Assembly (NCBI GenBank): GCA_013397435.1
Contig: VZRG01000289.1
Span: forward strand, 1-64,000
Length of the DNA: 64,000 nt
Origin: Erythrocercus mccallii
Lineage: Eukaryota; Chordata; Aves; Passeriformes; Dicruridae
Direction: 5' to 3'
Shown piece by piece: positions 24,827-37,330 of the stretch (position 1 is the first letter of the stretch; each line of letters opens with the position of its first letter). The notes under the pieces were generated by a model. It searched no databases. It was not told the origin of the DNA and saw only the letters and a list, made by a program, of their open reading frames with translations. The position numbers and the translations under genes are program-made.

Positions 24827-26776
24827 TTTTTATATACATGTGTTCACTTTTATACAAAGCAACACTCAGTGTTAAAAGTAGGGACAGTAAATTAGGCTAA
24901 AAGCAAAATGTGGTAATGGAAAATGATAAATTATGTGACAAAATAGAACTACAAACGTGCATAGATTTAATCATACCGAATAAACCAACCTTAAACCCCT
25001 TAAATCTAGCTCAAAACTTCATCAAATCAATTAATGGATATTATGTGAACCTGATCTTTCTGTTTTTAAGCTTGTTCCCAGCTGTAGCAAAAACGTAAGG
25101 AGTTTCTGTACGTTTTTTTAGATTATTACATGACAAGAGTTAAATGGAAAAATGACTTGAGAAGAATTCAATGAAATTAAAGAGTACCCTTAAATTGTAT
25201 TTGTATGGAGGAAATACATTTTACCATAACAAGTTGTTTTCACACAAAGTGTAGCAAGAAATTCTTGGAAACATGCTGCAGCAATGGCAGATATCAAAAC
25301 CCCTTCACTACTGTTATTGGTTTATAAACCAAAAACAGCCAGCCCGCTTGAAATAAAGGAGTATTCAGAATTCAGCATTCGTTGCAGACCCTTATCAACC
25401 CAGGTGTCTGATAACTGAGGTTATCTCTAACTATGTCCAAGGTGTAATTACTTGTAAGGTGATAGTGATAGTGTCTTGCACCTCAAATAATCTAATAAAT
25501 GGCAATTTAAATGGGGCTTGGGTGAGGAAAGAGCTCCAGGCATAGCAACGGTGGTCTCTTTGTGGTTACAGGTAAGGAACAAATGAGTGTGTTCATACCT
25601 CTGAATCTCAAGTCTAAGCAGCAGTTTCTGAGCTGCAAACCAGATGGGGTTGCAGGACTATGTAGAGAAGCTTTTGAGGAGTTCTGCCACCCTTTTCCTC
25701 AGTGCCCCCACAGAGCCACACTGGCCTCACCAGGTCACAGCATTTTTCAGGAGGCTGCAGACACAAATTCACACTGCCACTGGGACGCCCCAGCAGCTGG
25801 CTCCTGACACACAGCAGCACACAACATCATGACTGCTTCATCTTGGTTCAATAATAAAGATGCTATCTGTGCTTGCTTCACTCTTCCCCATTATTGCAAT
25901 AACATGAGGACTTTAAGATTCCCGCTCTACATCCATGGATGTTTTCAGCTCACATTGTCAAAAGAGAGACTCAGCAGTGAAGAAGGCTGTTTGCATAAAC
26001 GATAATAACAATAGAATCTAGGTTAAGCTGTACTGCAGATTTGATATAGATATTGCAGGTCCCTCTCACTCAAAAGCTGCCAGAGGTCTGGAGTTGTGAC
26101 TAAGATGACCAAGTGAGTGCAAAGGAAGGTCACTAGCAACCACTGTATCTCTGTAAAAAGCAACCAAGAACCCAAAACTGCTATGTGTGAGAGCAGATAT
26201 CATGAGAGTTGTAACTGAATTATAACTGCAGAGAAGAGAAGGGAGAGAGGTTCTTAGGACAGGGGCAACGTGCATCCAGCATGAATAATGGAACACAAGA
26301 TTTCCCATTGCTGCAACTCACACACTATTCATGCAGTTTTCCCTCCAAGCACCTAAACCTTATCAAGCAAACATTTTTCAGGATTGACTGATAAGTGGCT
26401 CTAGATAAGAAGCATCTGAATTTTTGAAGACCAGCCCTTGGACTACATCTTCAAATCATTCAATCTCCCTGTAGGAGCAATGAAATGCTGAGATTATACA
26501 GGATGCCTTTGAGGTCTAAGCTATGAAAAAGCCCATAGCAAGCTGGCATCTGGGAAAAATTATCTTCTGGTAACCTAAGCAGAAGGACACACAGGGAATA
26601 TCTATTTTTTTACAGTTCTCATTTATTCCATTGGCTATCAAGACCTCTCAGTTTTGAATATCTAAGATTTTTACCAAAACTTTAACAAAGACTAAAAAAT
26701 AACTATTCATATTCTGCTGCGTGTGTATAGACATACACATTTTACTGAAGTAGAAGCCTGCAGCTTCTTAAGCAGC
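24827..26776. other. Spacer between the two duplicated copies
   Basis: About 1.95 kb of unique DNA with no recognised gene or repeat. Frames up to 81 codons (25,562-25,807) overlap antisense frames and have no family signature. Confidence 0.5.
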
Positions 26777-26940
26777 TAATATGAATTAATTTACAATTGT
26801 TGGGATTTAAAATAACTTGTGTGCACTCCTAAATGGTGTGAGGAATAGAAGAATAGAGCATAACACATTCCTCATGCCTGCTAGGAGTCAATGTGACAAT
26901 GTCACTCATTTACATACTCACTAATTGGTTTGTGTATTCC
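26777..26940 (+). repeat. Duplicated 160-bp segment, copy B
   Basis: Second direct copy of the segment at 24,667-24,826, about 2.1 kb downstream in the same orientation. The pair could be a local duplication, or two insertions of an unlabelled dispersed family. The clean, unrelated flanks fit either. Confidence 0.93.
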
Positions 26941-29476
26941 TACGTTAGCCACTGATCTTTTAGAGATGGAAATGCATATACAATTAAAATTTTAATTTTT
27001 GTATTTGTTTCTTATTTTTTGTTACCTATATATTTAGGATATTCACCTACCACATGTTACAGAGTTTTATTATTTCAATTGTAAAAAAAAAATAGTTTGC
27101 ATTTACAATCTACCCCTAAAATAATCACCATTTTTCTACTTATGAGACTCACAGAGTTGCAAAGGAAAATACAACAGAAGGGAAATAAATTGATTATTAT
27201 ATTCAGGACCACACACACACCAAAAAAAAAAAAAAAGTAAGCTCTTTAGAAGAAAGTAATTTGGCTGTCTTTTTAAAGCTCCACTCAAATTTTCTTCACA
27301 AGAGCATCCTGAAAAATGTACAGGTTCACTGTATTTCAGAAACCAACTAGTTTTCTAACCAAACACATGAGACAACACAAACACACACACATACATTATT
27401 ATTTACAATCCAGTATTCCTGAAAGCATCAATGTTGATGAGTCCTTCACGCTGCTCTTTGTATCTTGGTAGTAATAATTCATCAACAGAAGAGTGACCAG
27501 TATAAATGGACAGAAACAAATGACCCTAAAAAAAGATCCTGCCCTCTTCATCTTGAATCTGTGGGAGCTCAGTGATGGAGAGCTGGACACAATAAAAGAT
27601 TCAGCTTTGCAAAGTGGGGCTACAAGGAGCACTTTCCTCTCAGTCTGAACTGCAATTCAAAAGCAGCCACCAGCTACCACTTCAGCCTGGAGGGACCTGT
27701 TCTCCCCTTAACTGAGAATCCCCTAAGCACTGAGGCTCACACAGGTACACCTGCTGCTCTCCTCGAGCACAGCAGTGAGCCCTGCTCAGTCCTTCATTAC
27801 CAAAGCATGGCAATAAAACGTGTTTTGGTGATATGCTTTAGGCTCTGGACCCAAACTGGACAGAGAGGCCTTTTTACAACCCTGGGTGAAGCTCCAAACT
27901 AACAGAGTACTCACCCTTCACTGATGAGGTCTTCCCTCATCCCCTCCATAGCAGATCTCCCTGCTGGCAGTTCAGCTGCTGTTGATTCAACTCTAAGTTG
28001 CCCTGCCTTTCCCACACCCTTTTCAGGAAGTCGAGGCACTTAGCATATGATTGCTTCCTCAGAGGCCAGAACCTGAAAAGTTAAATGTTGAAGTTTAGGA
28101 GCTTTTTTTTTTTAGTCCTTAAAACAAAACTCCACAATGGAGGCAATTTCCAAACTCCTAATAGAATTTTTTATTAACATCTTTTCTTTTTAATATAACC
28201 TGCTTTTATCTCAGGTAATTTCAAGCCTACTTTTTTTGCTGAAAACTTTTGGAATGATTAGTTTTTAGGGAGACAGACATTTAAAATATTTTTTAATAGC
28301 AACATTATTTTTCAAGTATTTTCTGCTCACCTGCCTTCAGTTCTAAGTCTCGTTCTGAGCAAAAAATGGAAGGACAAAGATGAGATCCATTCTTAATTTA
28401 ATTTAGGTAATCAATCATTTTAGCACAGTTAAACAGTAAAAATGTGCAGAGGGATAAAGGCACCACAGAAAAAAGGTGCACATCAGAATCTTATTCCCAG
28501 TCCTTCCATGTCTCATATTTTGGAATTTGTGCATGGTTGCAGCACACTAAGAAATCATTGCACTTGCAGCACCTTCTCTGAGCACAGCAGTTGCAGAAAT
28601 AGCAGTGTCATTGACAGGACAGGAGAGACATTTGGCCAAGGACTGGACTGAAGCTGAAAAGTGAACTTGTGCTCTTGGCAGAGCAAGGTGTGATTTCCCA
28701 GAGGACAAGTACTGCAGCATCATAAAAATAACAGTTTCATGAGGGATTCTCAAACTCAGGAAAAACATTATTGGCAAGATGAAAAAAGATTGAAAAAAAT
28801 ATTGAAATTACACCTGTGGTAAGAGAACTAATTTTGAATTCATTACATGACAATGGATGAAGCCCTCTTACCTGGCCTATTTTGAGGCAAATACAGTAGT
28901 TTTACCTGCTGCTCTAAGATCTACCCTCTTGCAGGAGTCACATGGCTTTGCTTGTCCTTCAGGCAGAAAACAGTCTGCATATTATTCAAAGATCAGACAC
29001 TGCTGAAATCTGAAGAATTAATGGTTTAATTCTGCCAAACTACCCTTGAAGAGACTTTCATTTCTTGGACTAATTTAAAAGGGGTTTGCTCCTTTTGAAA
29101 TATTTTGTTTGGTCAAGAAAAAAGAACTTTCACACATCCTTTGCAGTACTAGGGCACTTAGCAACTCCTTCAGTGGGTCTTTACCCTCTGTCTAGAAAAA
29201 AATACAGCTATCAAACTTCAGTGCTTTTATTTTGTGTTGAATTTTTGGCTTTCTCTGAGCACTCTTGTATGCTGTAATAACACTCATTTTGAACAAAGTA
29301 TTGCTGAAGTTCATTATGGATATGCACACAGTGTTGTCTCCTGTATCCCAAACTAAAATATTTGAAATAGATTCCAAATGAAATATTTATTTGTTTTCAC
29401 TCTTCAAGGGAAAATAAGACAAATTGATTTGTTTTGGTTTGCAATCTGTGTCTGAACCACGGTGTCATGTTTTAAC
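26941..29476. other. Non-coding stretch
   Basis: Unique DNA. Contains a 16-base perfect palindrome AATTAAAATTTTAATT (26,982-26,997), a short CA run followed by a 15-base A-run (27,209-27,236) and a weak CA-rich patch near 27,375-27,395. The G+C-richer part at about 27,650-28,080 has no recognisable content. Confidence 0.5.
27209..27236. repeat. Short CA microsatellite joined to an A-run
   Basis: Six CA steps followed directly by fifteen A residues. Confidence 0.85.
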
Positions 29477-29729
29477 TTGAGGGAATGGCATGAAGCTGGG
29501 GTAGGTTTAGGGTGGATGTTAGGAAAAGGTTCTTCCCCCAGAGGATGGTTGGGCAGTGGAGCAGGCTCCCCAGGGAAGTGGTCACAGTACCAAGCCTGAC
29601 AGAGTTCAAGAAGGATTTGGACAGTACTCTCAGGCACATGAGGTGATTCTTGGGGTGTCCTGTGTAGGGCCAGGAGTTGGACTCGATGATCCTCATGGGT
29701 CCCTTCCAGCTCAGGATAGTCTACGATAA
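29477..29729 (+). mobile_element. CR1 LINE fragment, 3' end, plus orientation
   Basis: Matches the 3' untranslated part of a neoavian-type CR1: 'gggaatggcatgaagctg', 'ggtttagggtggatgttagg', 'aaaaggttcttcccccagag', 'caggctccccagggaagtgg', 'cacatgaggtgattcttggg' and 'agttggactcgatgatcctc' in order, ending near 'tcaggatagtctacgat'. The text differs from the copy at 6.64 kb, so the two come from different CR1 subfamilies. It is 5' truncated and carries no coding region. Confidence 0.93.
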
Positions 29730-30659
29730 CCCCAACTGGGAATTAAGTTCACTCCCTCCTTCCACTGTGGGACTGGGGAGAGAATCGGAAAAGTAACCCT
29801 GAGAGGACTCATATTTTGAGACAAAGACAGCCTGGCAGATAAAGCAAAGGCCATGCACACAAGCAAAGCAGAACAAAGAATTCACTCAGCACATCTCATG
29901 GGCAGGCAGGGGCTCAGCCATCCCAGGAAAGCAGGGCTTCATCACATGGAAGGGTTACTTGGGAAGACAAACACCATCATTCCAGTACACTTTCATGTAA
30001 AGAAGACTCATTAAAATGTCCAGGCACATTTAACTTGAAAAGTAGTACTCTAAAGCTTTCTAAAAATGCACTTAATTTATGTCACTGCTCTTCTGCTTCT
30101 GAAGGTAGATGAACTGAGAGGTAGATGAACATATAAATAGTGAAATTCTTAAAAAAACCTAAACCAAAACATGGTCTAGAGCATGGCCTTTTAGAATACA
30201 GGTAATCTGCAGCCTGCAAAGCCATACAGGCAGCCTGCAAAACTACTTTTCAGAGGTTCTGGTTTCAGAGGTTCTGGTGCTCCTGGACATCAGTGTTGCA
30301 ATAGTTATAAACCACAGCACAGTGTCCACCTTGGAACCAGCCCTTACTCAAGCAACTTTTAGTAGCTGAGTAGGAACTGAGAGCAATCTGAAAAACCACA
30401 GGTTACTTTTTATGAAGTTCTATATGCCATGGGAAGAGAGTAGGAGGAGAATTGCAGGGCCAAAGCACCAGTTCAGTTCTGAGCAAATAGTTCTACCTTA
30501 GACAAACACGGGGCATTTATGCCATTGGCATATAAATGCAGTCATCTTACCTGTCAAGATGAATTCAAACTAAACAAGTCCTAACAAACTCAGAGACATG
30601 ACAGAAACAGCTCCCACCACTACATCAAAATGGAAAATGGGGGCCTCATTTTCCTTGGT
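29730..30659. other. Non-coding stretch with small local duplications
   Basis: Unique DNA with a 12-base near-duplicate 'ggtagatgaac' (about 30,104-30,129), a 14-15-base tandem duplication 'ttcagaggttctgg' (30,249-30,277) and a hairpin at 30,513-30,539 (GCATTTAT + GCC stem, 2-base bulge). No gene. Confidence 0.5.
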
Positions 30660-30860
30660 TTTGGACAGTTGTTGATGTCCTTATATATTTATATAATATT
30701 TAATACAACCTCACTATGATCCTAGAGTCAAGCATGATTGATCATTATGAATTATGTGTTAATAATGATTAAGTGCAATGATTAACTGCTGCTATTCAAG
30801 TCAGTGACAACTACAGTTGTCATTGTTATGTTAATTTGCGACACTGCAAAAATGATGATG
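30660..30860. promoter_or_regulatory. Candidate A/T-rich conserved element with inverted repeat
   Basis: The segment is dense in homeodomain-like ATTA/TAAT cores and contains TGACAACT-AC-AGTTGTCA (30,805-30,822), an inverted repeat whose arms read as TALE-type TGACA half-sites with an internal E-box (CAGTTG). Adding the outer three bases extends the arms to 11 with one mismatch. Texture suggests an enhancer-like element; no alignment is available to test it. Confidence 0.3.
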
Positions 30861-32646
30861 GACTAAATTGACTTAATTTACTTTAACATAACCTATACTC
30901 TGTTTTAATTATTGTAAAATCTGTTCTTACAGTTCTATAAATAACTTTCTGGAATTCATGTCAAACCCCATTCTCCCCATTCCTATATTATTAGTAGAGC
31001 TTGTTTAAGTCAAAGTCAAAATGTATGTCTTTCTAAGATAATTTATCCATAACAATATATTAACATTCTTATCTATTATTTAGGAGATTGAAAGGAAACA
31101 CAGTTTAATTCAAAATCCTTGAATAGACTCAGCACGAGGAATTACTCGCATCACCTGCCAGGATGAGAACTACCCATGATTGTATGCCAGAGGGAATGTG
31201 ACAACTCCTGCAAAAGGCAGGTGCCTTTTACAGTAATTGAGATAAAAACTCGAGGTTCCCACTCTGGTAGGTGGTTGCCATTTAGACAAACAAAACCATG
31301 TATCTGCCCTGTGTCTGCTGAAGGATTAGAAGGTTGTAGGGCATTAAGGAGACATGCACAAAGTAGAGTAGACAAGGAAGACTGGTGGTAGGAGTTTGAA
31401 GAGTGCTGATCCTCAGAAATATCATCAAACATGGGACAAATGACATAGAATGATGACTTCAGAGATCAGATCACTGTTGTCACTGAAAAGTAGTTCATGC
31501 ACCACAGAGTGAATGCAGTGTCAGTCAGTAACACCTGAGCAGTGGCTATCACATCAAACATTCAGTGTCTTCTGTGAGGCTGAACAGCTGTCCTTAAACT
31601 ACTTCGAGATACACTGAGCAATTCCAATGACAAGGATAACAGATGAGATCCTGAAATGCTCATCAGGCCTGTTGTGGACAACAGAAAACATGAAATTTTG
31701 TTGGTCCAGCTTGTATAAGCGGCCTATGTAAGTAAGGACTTGTACAGCTTGTACTGCACAAAATAAAATAGGGATACTTGAATTGGACAAAAGGTTGCGT
31801 GTTCAACCCCTGCAGCAGTCCTGTGTTACCTTCATCCCTTTCTTGCAAGTTTTTCTTTGGAGAGTATCAACAACGAATGAAAGGAAACAAAAAACCCCAC
31901 TCTTTTTCCTCTGTTGTCTCCCTCAACCAGTTATTCCACAGAATTCCCAGGAAGAGCACAAATGATACCTAGAAAAGCCAAGAACCCCTCAGAGCTGTGG
32001 TAAACTGTCAGGAGAAGTCCAGCCAGTGACCAAACCTCTAGCAAACCTGCTATGGTGAAGTGGAATTAGCTGCAAAGTAGCCAGGGTTCCATGTCTTCCT
32101 TGTACCATTTAAAACATACATTGAATTAAAAAAGACATTACAATATACAGTACATATACAGGATCTGTGTAAACACATATCTATTTTAAATTCTCGGTGA
32201 CAGCTTTTTGCTAGCAGCATGCTCAGCTGGCTGGTCACAAATGCCTTGGGTCCATGAGAGATGCATCATTTCTGAAGTGTAAGGAATGGTCCACAAGATC
32301 CCATCTTCATTAAATGATCTGGAAAAGGAAAGTTATTCCAATTACAGTGCTGTGAGTACAGAAGGTCTGTGGTTCATCAGACAGGATACCAGCCCTAAGC
32401 ATGCGTCACCTTATGTTTCCGTCAGACTTTCCCTCCAGCATGGGATACTCAGTTTATCTGCTGAGTGGGCATTTCCTGGGAGCAGGGGTGAAACACCGAT
32501 GAAGGCATCATCCCTGCTCTCCTCCAAACCCTCTGTCTCTCATGGTCCCACACCTATTCCCCAGTGACAGTGGTGCCACTAGAGATGTCACTGGCTACAC
32601 TGAGGGGTTGCATCTTTCCCCTAGGATCTGTCACGCCAGCACTCCA
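30861..32646. other. Non-coding stretch left of the assembly gap
   Basis: Unique DNA, A/T-rich to about 31,100 and more balanced toward the gap. Frames of 93 codons on both strands (31,151-31,432 minus; 32,286-32,567 plus) show no family. Confidence 0.5.
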
Positions 32647-33006
32647 NNNNNNNNNNNNNNNNNNNNNNNNNNNNNNNNNNNNNNNNNNNNNNNNNNNNNN
32701 NNNNNNNNNNNNNNNNNNNNNNNNNNNNNNNNNNNNNNNNNNNNNNNNNNNNNNNNNNNNNNNNNNNNNNNNNNNNNNNNNNNNNNNNNNNNNNNNNNNN
32801 NNNNNNNNNNNNNNNNNNNNNNNNNNNNNNNNNNNNNNNNNNNNNNNNNNNNNNNNNNNNNNNNNNNNNNNNNNNNNNNNNNNNNNNNNNNNNNNNNNNN
32901 NNNNNNNNNNNNNNNNNNNNNNNNNNNNNNNNNNNNNNNNNNNNNNNNNNNNNNNNNNNNNNNNNNNNNNNNNNNNNNNNNNNNNNNNNNNNNNNNNNNN
33001 NNNNNN
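32647..33006. other. Assembly gap (360 N)
   Basis: A run of 360 unspecified bases. The true length and content are unknown. All long frames reported across it are artefacts of reading N as open sequence. Confidence 0.99.
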
Positions 33007-36000
33007 AGAAATGAGAGCTGAGGTCTCTCAAAAACCCAGCACAGTGAGCAGCAATGAAATTTGGAGAGGGAGAACAATCATTAAAAAAAACCACAAAAAA
33101 CCACAACCCTCCCAGTGGTTGGAAAACTAGGAAAAAAATTCTAAACATTTAGTAATAAACCAAGAATGGGTGTATTCCCTTCTTTTAGCTTTTGTTTATT
33201 ATGATCCTAGAGTTTGGACTGCGGCAACGTATGTCATTAGCTAAATTCAAAATAATGAAGGACCATCTGAAGATTCCTTTCCCAATATCTACAAACTGAA
33301 AAATAAAATATAATCATGGAGTTATAAATAAAAAATATAGACCTATTAACCATATGTTTCAAAACTCTTAAGTGTCTGTCCTTCTGATTTGTACTTAGAG
33401 GAGAGATCTATGTTCTGATTTAAATACCCCTAGCTATACTGACTGTAAAAAGCCAGCTTTAATATTCCATGTACAACTAATGAGAGGTAAAATAAAATAA
33501 AAATATTAAGCTATTCGCATGCTGTGGAAATTATAACCCACATTCAAGATTTGGCTGGTTGCAAAGCGTAGCCTTTATAGATTCTGCAGTATTTCCAAAT
33601 TACAGTCAGTTCAGTGAAGGTCACCAACAAAATTTGAGCATACCACAATTCCAGTTACTAAAGACATTACTGAAATTTTGATAGTATATGTTACAAACAT
33701 TGGTGGATACATTTTAGTAGAGGTCTTATTACGTGCATGTAACACAACTGATTATTACTTTTTAGTAGTAATTGGTAGATTCATAGTCTTCTCCACATTA
33801 AGGAAGGTCACGTGGGGTCATATGAAAAAGTGTCAGTTGCTTTGTGTAGCCAGGGCTATTACAGCACAGAGTGACCCTTTCAGAATTGAAATACAGAACA
33901 TGCAGAAAGTTCTGCTTGCTCTCGAACAGCCCACAGCAATGAGGTCAGGTGCCTGGCCCCAGTGTCAAGCCTCCAGCTTACTTCTCAAATTTCTTGATGC
34001 CCCAAATTTGGATCTTGCCTTCTAAAGGAACCAATTTTTTGCTATTGTGCCTTCAGGAAGAAAATACTTAGTTCTGGGCTGTAATATCTATCATTTTTGT
34101 TTTCTTTAGTCTCCTGCTTTTACAGTGTCTTTTTTGCAGGTTGATTTCTTTTTTCTCTTTTCATTCCTGAGTGATAATACTATTTTTATACAATTACCTG
34201 AGCCAGGATAGCTTAGCTCAACAGATTATTAATGTTCAGAGCATCTTTTCTAAAGTGTACTAAGAGCTATTGACGTGCCAAAGCACTGATGACACACGTA
34301 CACACACACACATAGAGAAATGTAATTTGAAATCACTGCAGATCCCAGGACTCTCATTTACAAAGGACTCTCACTTGCTCTCATTTTCTGCCATTATAAC
34401 TTTTCCTCTCAGGCTTTATTAATCAACAGTCCCGTGGGGATCAAGTATCAAAGACTGACTGCCCTGTCTGAGGCAAACTACCATGTAAATCAGTGCTGCT
34501 TGAGGAATAAAACAGGAGAGGGTTAAGCCAGTCAGATGCTTCAAAATTAGGCTCACCAAATTCAGCAGTGCCAGTAGGACAAAGGTAGATAAGGGGTTTT
34601 ACATCTCCCTAAGTTTTACAAACACAATGTTTTCTTGTGCTTGAAATGTGAGAAATTGTTTTTATTGTGCTTTCCAAAATCAGCAAGCATCAATAGTTTG
34701 GGAGCTGTGAGTACTGCTGTATCTATTATGTATTTCTACTTCTGTCACTGTAGTTGATGAGAGCTCAAATGCTGAACCATCATTGTGCTGTGCTGAGAGT
34801 TGTTTAGACGTAAGGAAAAACCAGAGCTCCTGGACACAAGAAAGCCCAATGGTTAACAAACCAAAGTGCTGTTCTGATTTGCCATGATTAGGAGGAAATT
34901 TTGTAGGTAAAATGGTTCCTATCTTCCACAGACCTTGTCATGTGCAACACTGTTTTCCCATCAGCTCTAATGATAACAACCTCCTCCTGAACCCAGCAAG
35001 GCCATAGTGCAGCTTCAGGATGTGACACTGTATGAACAAACAGGGCACAAGGGGACACACAGAGGCAGCACCCTCACTGCACAGGCTGGGGGATGTGGCA
35101 GAAGCCAGGTCCCAGACTGCTCCTTCTGCTACCCAGAGAACTTTTCCTGAGATGGGTTTGTGCTAATGAGACCACTGAGGATCCTGAGGATACAAAACAT
35201 CATTAGCACTACCTTGGTTTCTAAAATGCAGATGGCAGGAAGCATTTCTATCAGTTCAAAGACTATTAACAGCTGAAGAACGTTATTGTTTTGCCATCCT
35301 GATATTTTTGCCCTCTTAATGATCCCTCTCTTCTAAGGGTTGCCTGAATTTATATTTTCAAAACAGAAGATAGCTGAGAAATAATAAAATACATTGTCCA
35401 GGGCATTTTTAATGTCCAGGAACCCTACTATCCTGATTTCCTAAAGAATATTCAGATATGTACAATAAATTGCAGTGAATTCTAGATATTAAAATTAATA
35501 ATGGGCATTAGAGAGTCAAATTATTTCAGAAAGTAGGCACCTCATCCAGTAAGCTTGTTATTGCTTGCATTAGGCTGAAATGAATAACAAACTGTCTGAG
35601 GTCTCCTGTGAGCTCTAAAATACAATATTTAAAAGTACTTTCTTTCCTTGGAAGATATTTAGATCACCATATGATTCTTTAGAAGCCAGTTTCCAATACT
35701 TCATTAAAAAAGTTTTATATGACTGAAAAATAAAGGAGAGGCAGTATTGCTTTTATAGTTCTTTGAATAGTCACCTGTTCCCTGTCTTTAACATGCACTG
35801 TGATTGAAGGAGAACAGATTCTCCTCTCTCTGTGTGCATACACTTACCCAGGAAATGCTATACAGCTAATCTTCCTTCTGTGCTGCATTGTAAATTATGT
35901 ATTTATCCCTAAGATTCAGGCTTTATTTACTCATTATCCTCTTGTTCCAAGTATTTTCCAAGGTGGAAGTAGTCCTTGACGTTTGATGACCATTAACACG

Positions 36001-36245
36001 GTGGCGGTGGTGCTGACTGTCAGAAAACTACAGGCCTGATGTTTGCAGTGGTCTTGGCAAGCAAAAAGAAATAAAAAGGCAGATTTACTATATGATTCCC
36101 CGTGGCCAAACACTGTTCAGCCTGTAGTTTGTATTTTGTCCGTATGTGTTTCAGACAGAAGGTGATTAACTCTTTCACTCAAACGTACTTCCAACAATAG
36201 AAGAGCAAGGTAAAAGATTGTCAAATAAAAACAGAAGAAGTAGAC
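33007..36245. other. Non-coding stretch right of the gap
   Basis: Unique A/T-rich DNA. A short CA-type patch lies at about 34,290-34,312. The 115-codon plus-strand frame at 33,678-34,025 has no recognised domain. A G+C-richer patch at about 34,970-35,150 is unexplained. Confidence 0.5.
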
Positions 36246-36330
36246 CTGATCTAGTGAAAGGTGTCCAGGCCCATGGCAAGCGGTTTGGAACTAGATGATC
36301 TTTAAGGTCACTTCCAACTCACTGTGAAAT
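36246..36330 (+). mobile_element. Short CR1 LINE 3' tail, plus orientation
   Basis: The last roughly 85 bases of a CR1: 'gatctagtgaaaggtgtcc', 'ggaactagatgatctttaag', 'gtcacttccaactcac'. The terminal ATTCTATG-type repeats are eroded. Strong 5' truncation is normal for CR1. Confidence 0.88.
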
Positions 36331-36929
36331 CACGACATGTCCAATTTCATAAGCTCATGTTTTAAAAATGTTAGATTATTCTCTATGTTAGCATGTCTAC
36401 ACTGAGTTTCACCTGCACAGCATTACTGGGCTTCAGAATTTCTCAGTAAATTACTGTGCATTTCCAGTGAGATATAAAGGCTGCCGCTATTCCCTTATGC
36501 TATTACTCATAGGGAATAGCACATGTATTTAAGCTGCTACACTCCTGAGGGAGCACAAACCTTCCTTCAGTTCCTGTGCTCTTCACCTCAACATCACAGA
36601 CCCGTATTGCAGATTCTCAGTAGTCAGAAACCAAGCACTCACCTATTACATATCCCCGAGTCTTTCCAATATTTCCTTAGCTTCTAAAACATAGTTAAAT
36701 TCAAGGAAGAAAAAAAAAAGTGTAACAAGAATTACCTGATCTGACAAATTCAAATTCAAATGCAAAGAAACTTCCCATAGGGAAAAAAAAAGAAAAAAGC
36801 ATATATCTTGTGTTCTTCAAAGGCAGAGATGGCAGCTCAGCACTGCATCTAATAATCTGTCCTGATGATTAGTAAGGAATATAGTTTATATTTAACTTCT
36901 GCACTAAGAAAAAGCATATGAATGATACA
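36331..36929. other. Non-coding stretch with a hairpin
   Basis: Contains an inverted repeat at 36,486-36,520 (GCTATTCCCT with AGGGAATAGC, arms extendable by ATG/CAT across a one-base bulge) and A-runs near 36,710 and 36,783. No gene. Confidence 0.55.
36486..36520. repeat. 35-base hairpin-forming inverted repeat
   Basis: Perfect 10-bp arms GCTATTCCCT / AGGGAATAGC, extended by ATG/CAT after one unpaired T, with an 8-base loop. Too short for a typical microRNA precursor. Confidence 0.8.
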
Positions 36930-37330
36930 GCCATTGGTAAACAGCGCTAACATCTGAAGACAGCTGAGTCAATTAAATCAATGGTAAAGATTATGTCTGT
37001 AAAGCATTGTATTTCCAGAGTGTAACTAATGGGAAAGGAAATCATTGGCTTCGAATGAAGAGATAGATACGACTCCTCTTAATTACACTTCATTACCCAA
37101 GAGTAGTCCTTGTGAGTGATACACAGCAGAACAGTATGCAATCAGTTCAATGTTTTATAAGTAAAAAATCACCGTGGGATATGATGCATGCTAAGAGAAC
37201 ATAGCATTAGTGTTATCTTCTCATTTATATTTCATGACTACTGCCCCTTTCAGTGATGAGATTTCCTTTCGTCTATGAATGGATGTCCTCTGATAAGGGA
37301 CTACTTAATTAGTAATCAGTGATAGAACAG
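36930..37330. promoter_or_regulatory. Candidate conserved non-coding element
   Basis: A stretch of balanced composition with retained CpGs ('cagcgctaac', 'gatacgactcc', 'caccgtgggata', 'ttcgtctatg') and several homeodomain-type cores (TTAATTA at about 37,079 and 37,306). It has no simple repeats and no coding frame. The reading as a conserved element is an inference from texture. Confidence 0.3.

Noticed and set aside
31795..31815. 'gttcaacccc' resembling a tRNA B box
   Set aside because: No matching A box, cloverleaf or tRNA-derived SINE body upstream.
32542..33148. Open frames of 148-188 codons on both strands
   Set aside because: They exist only because N is read as open sequence through the assembly gap.
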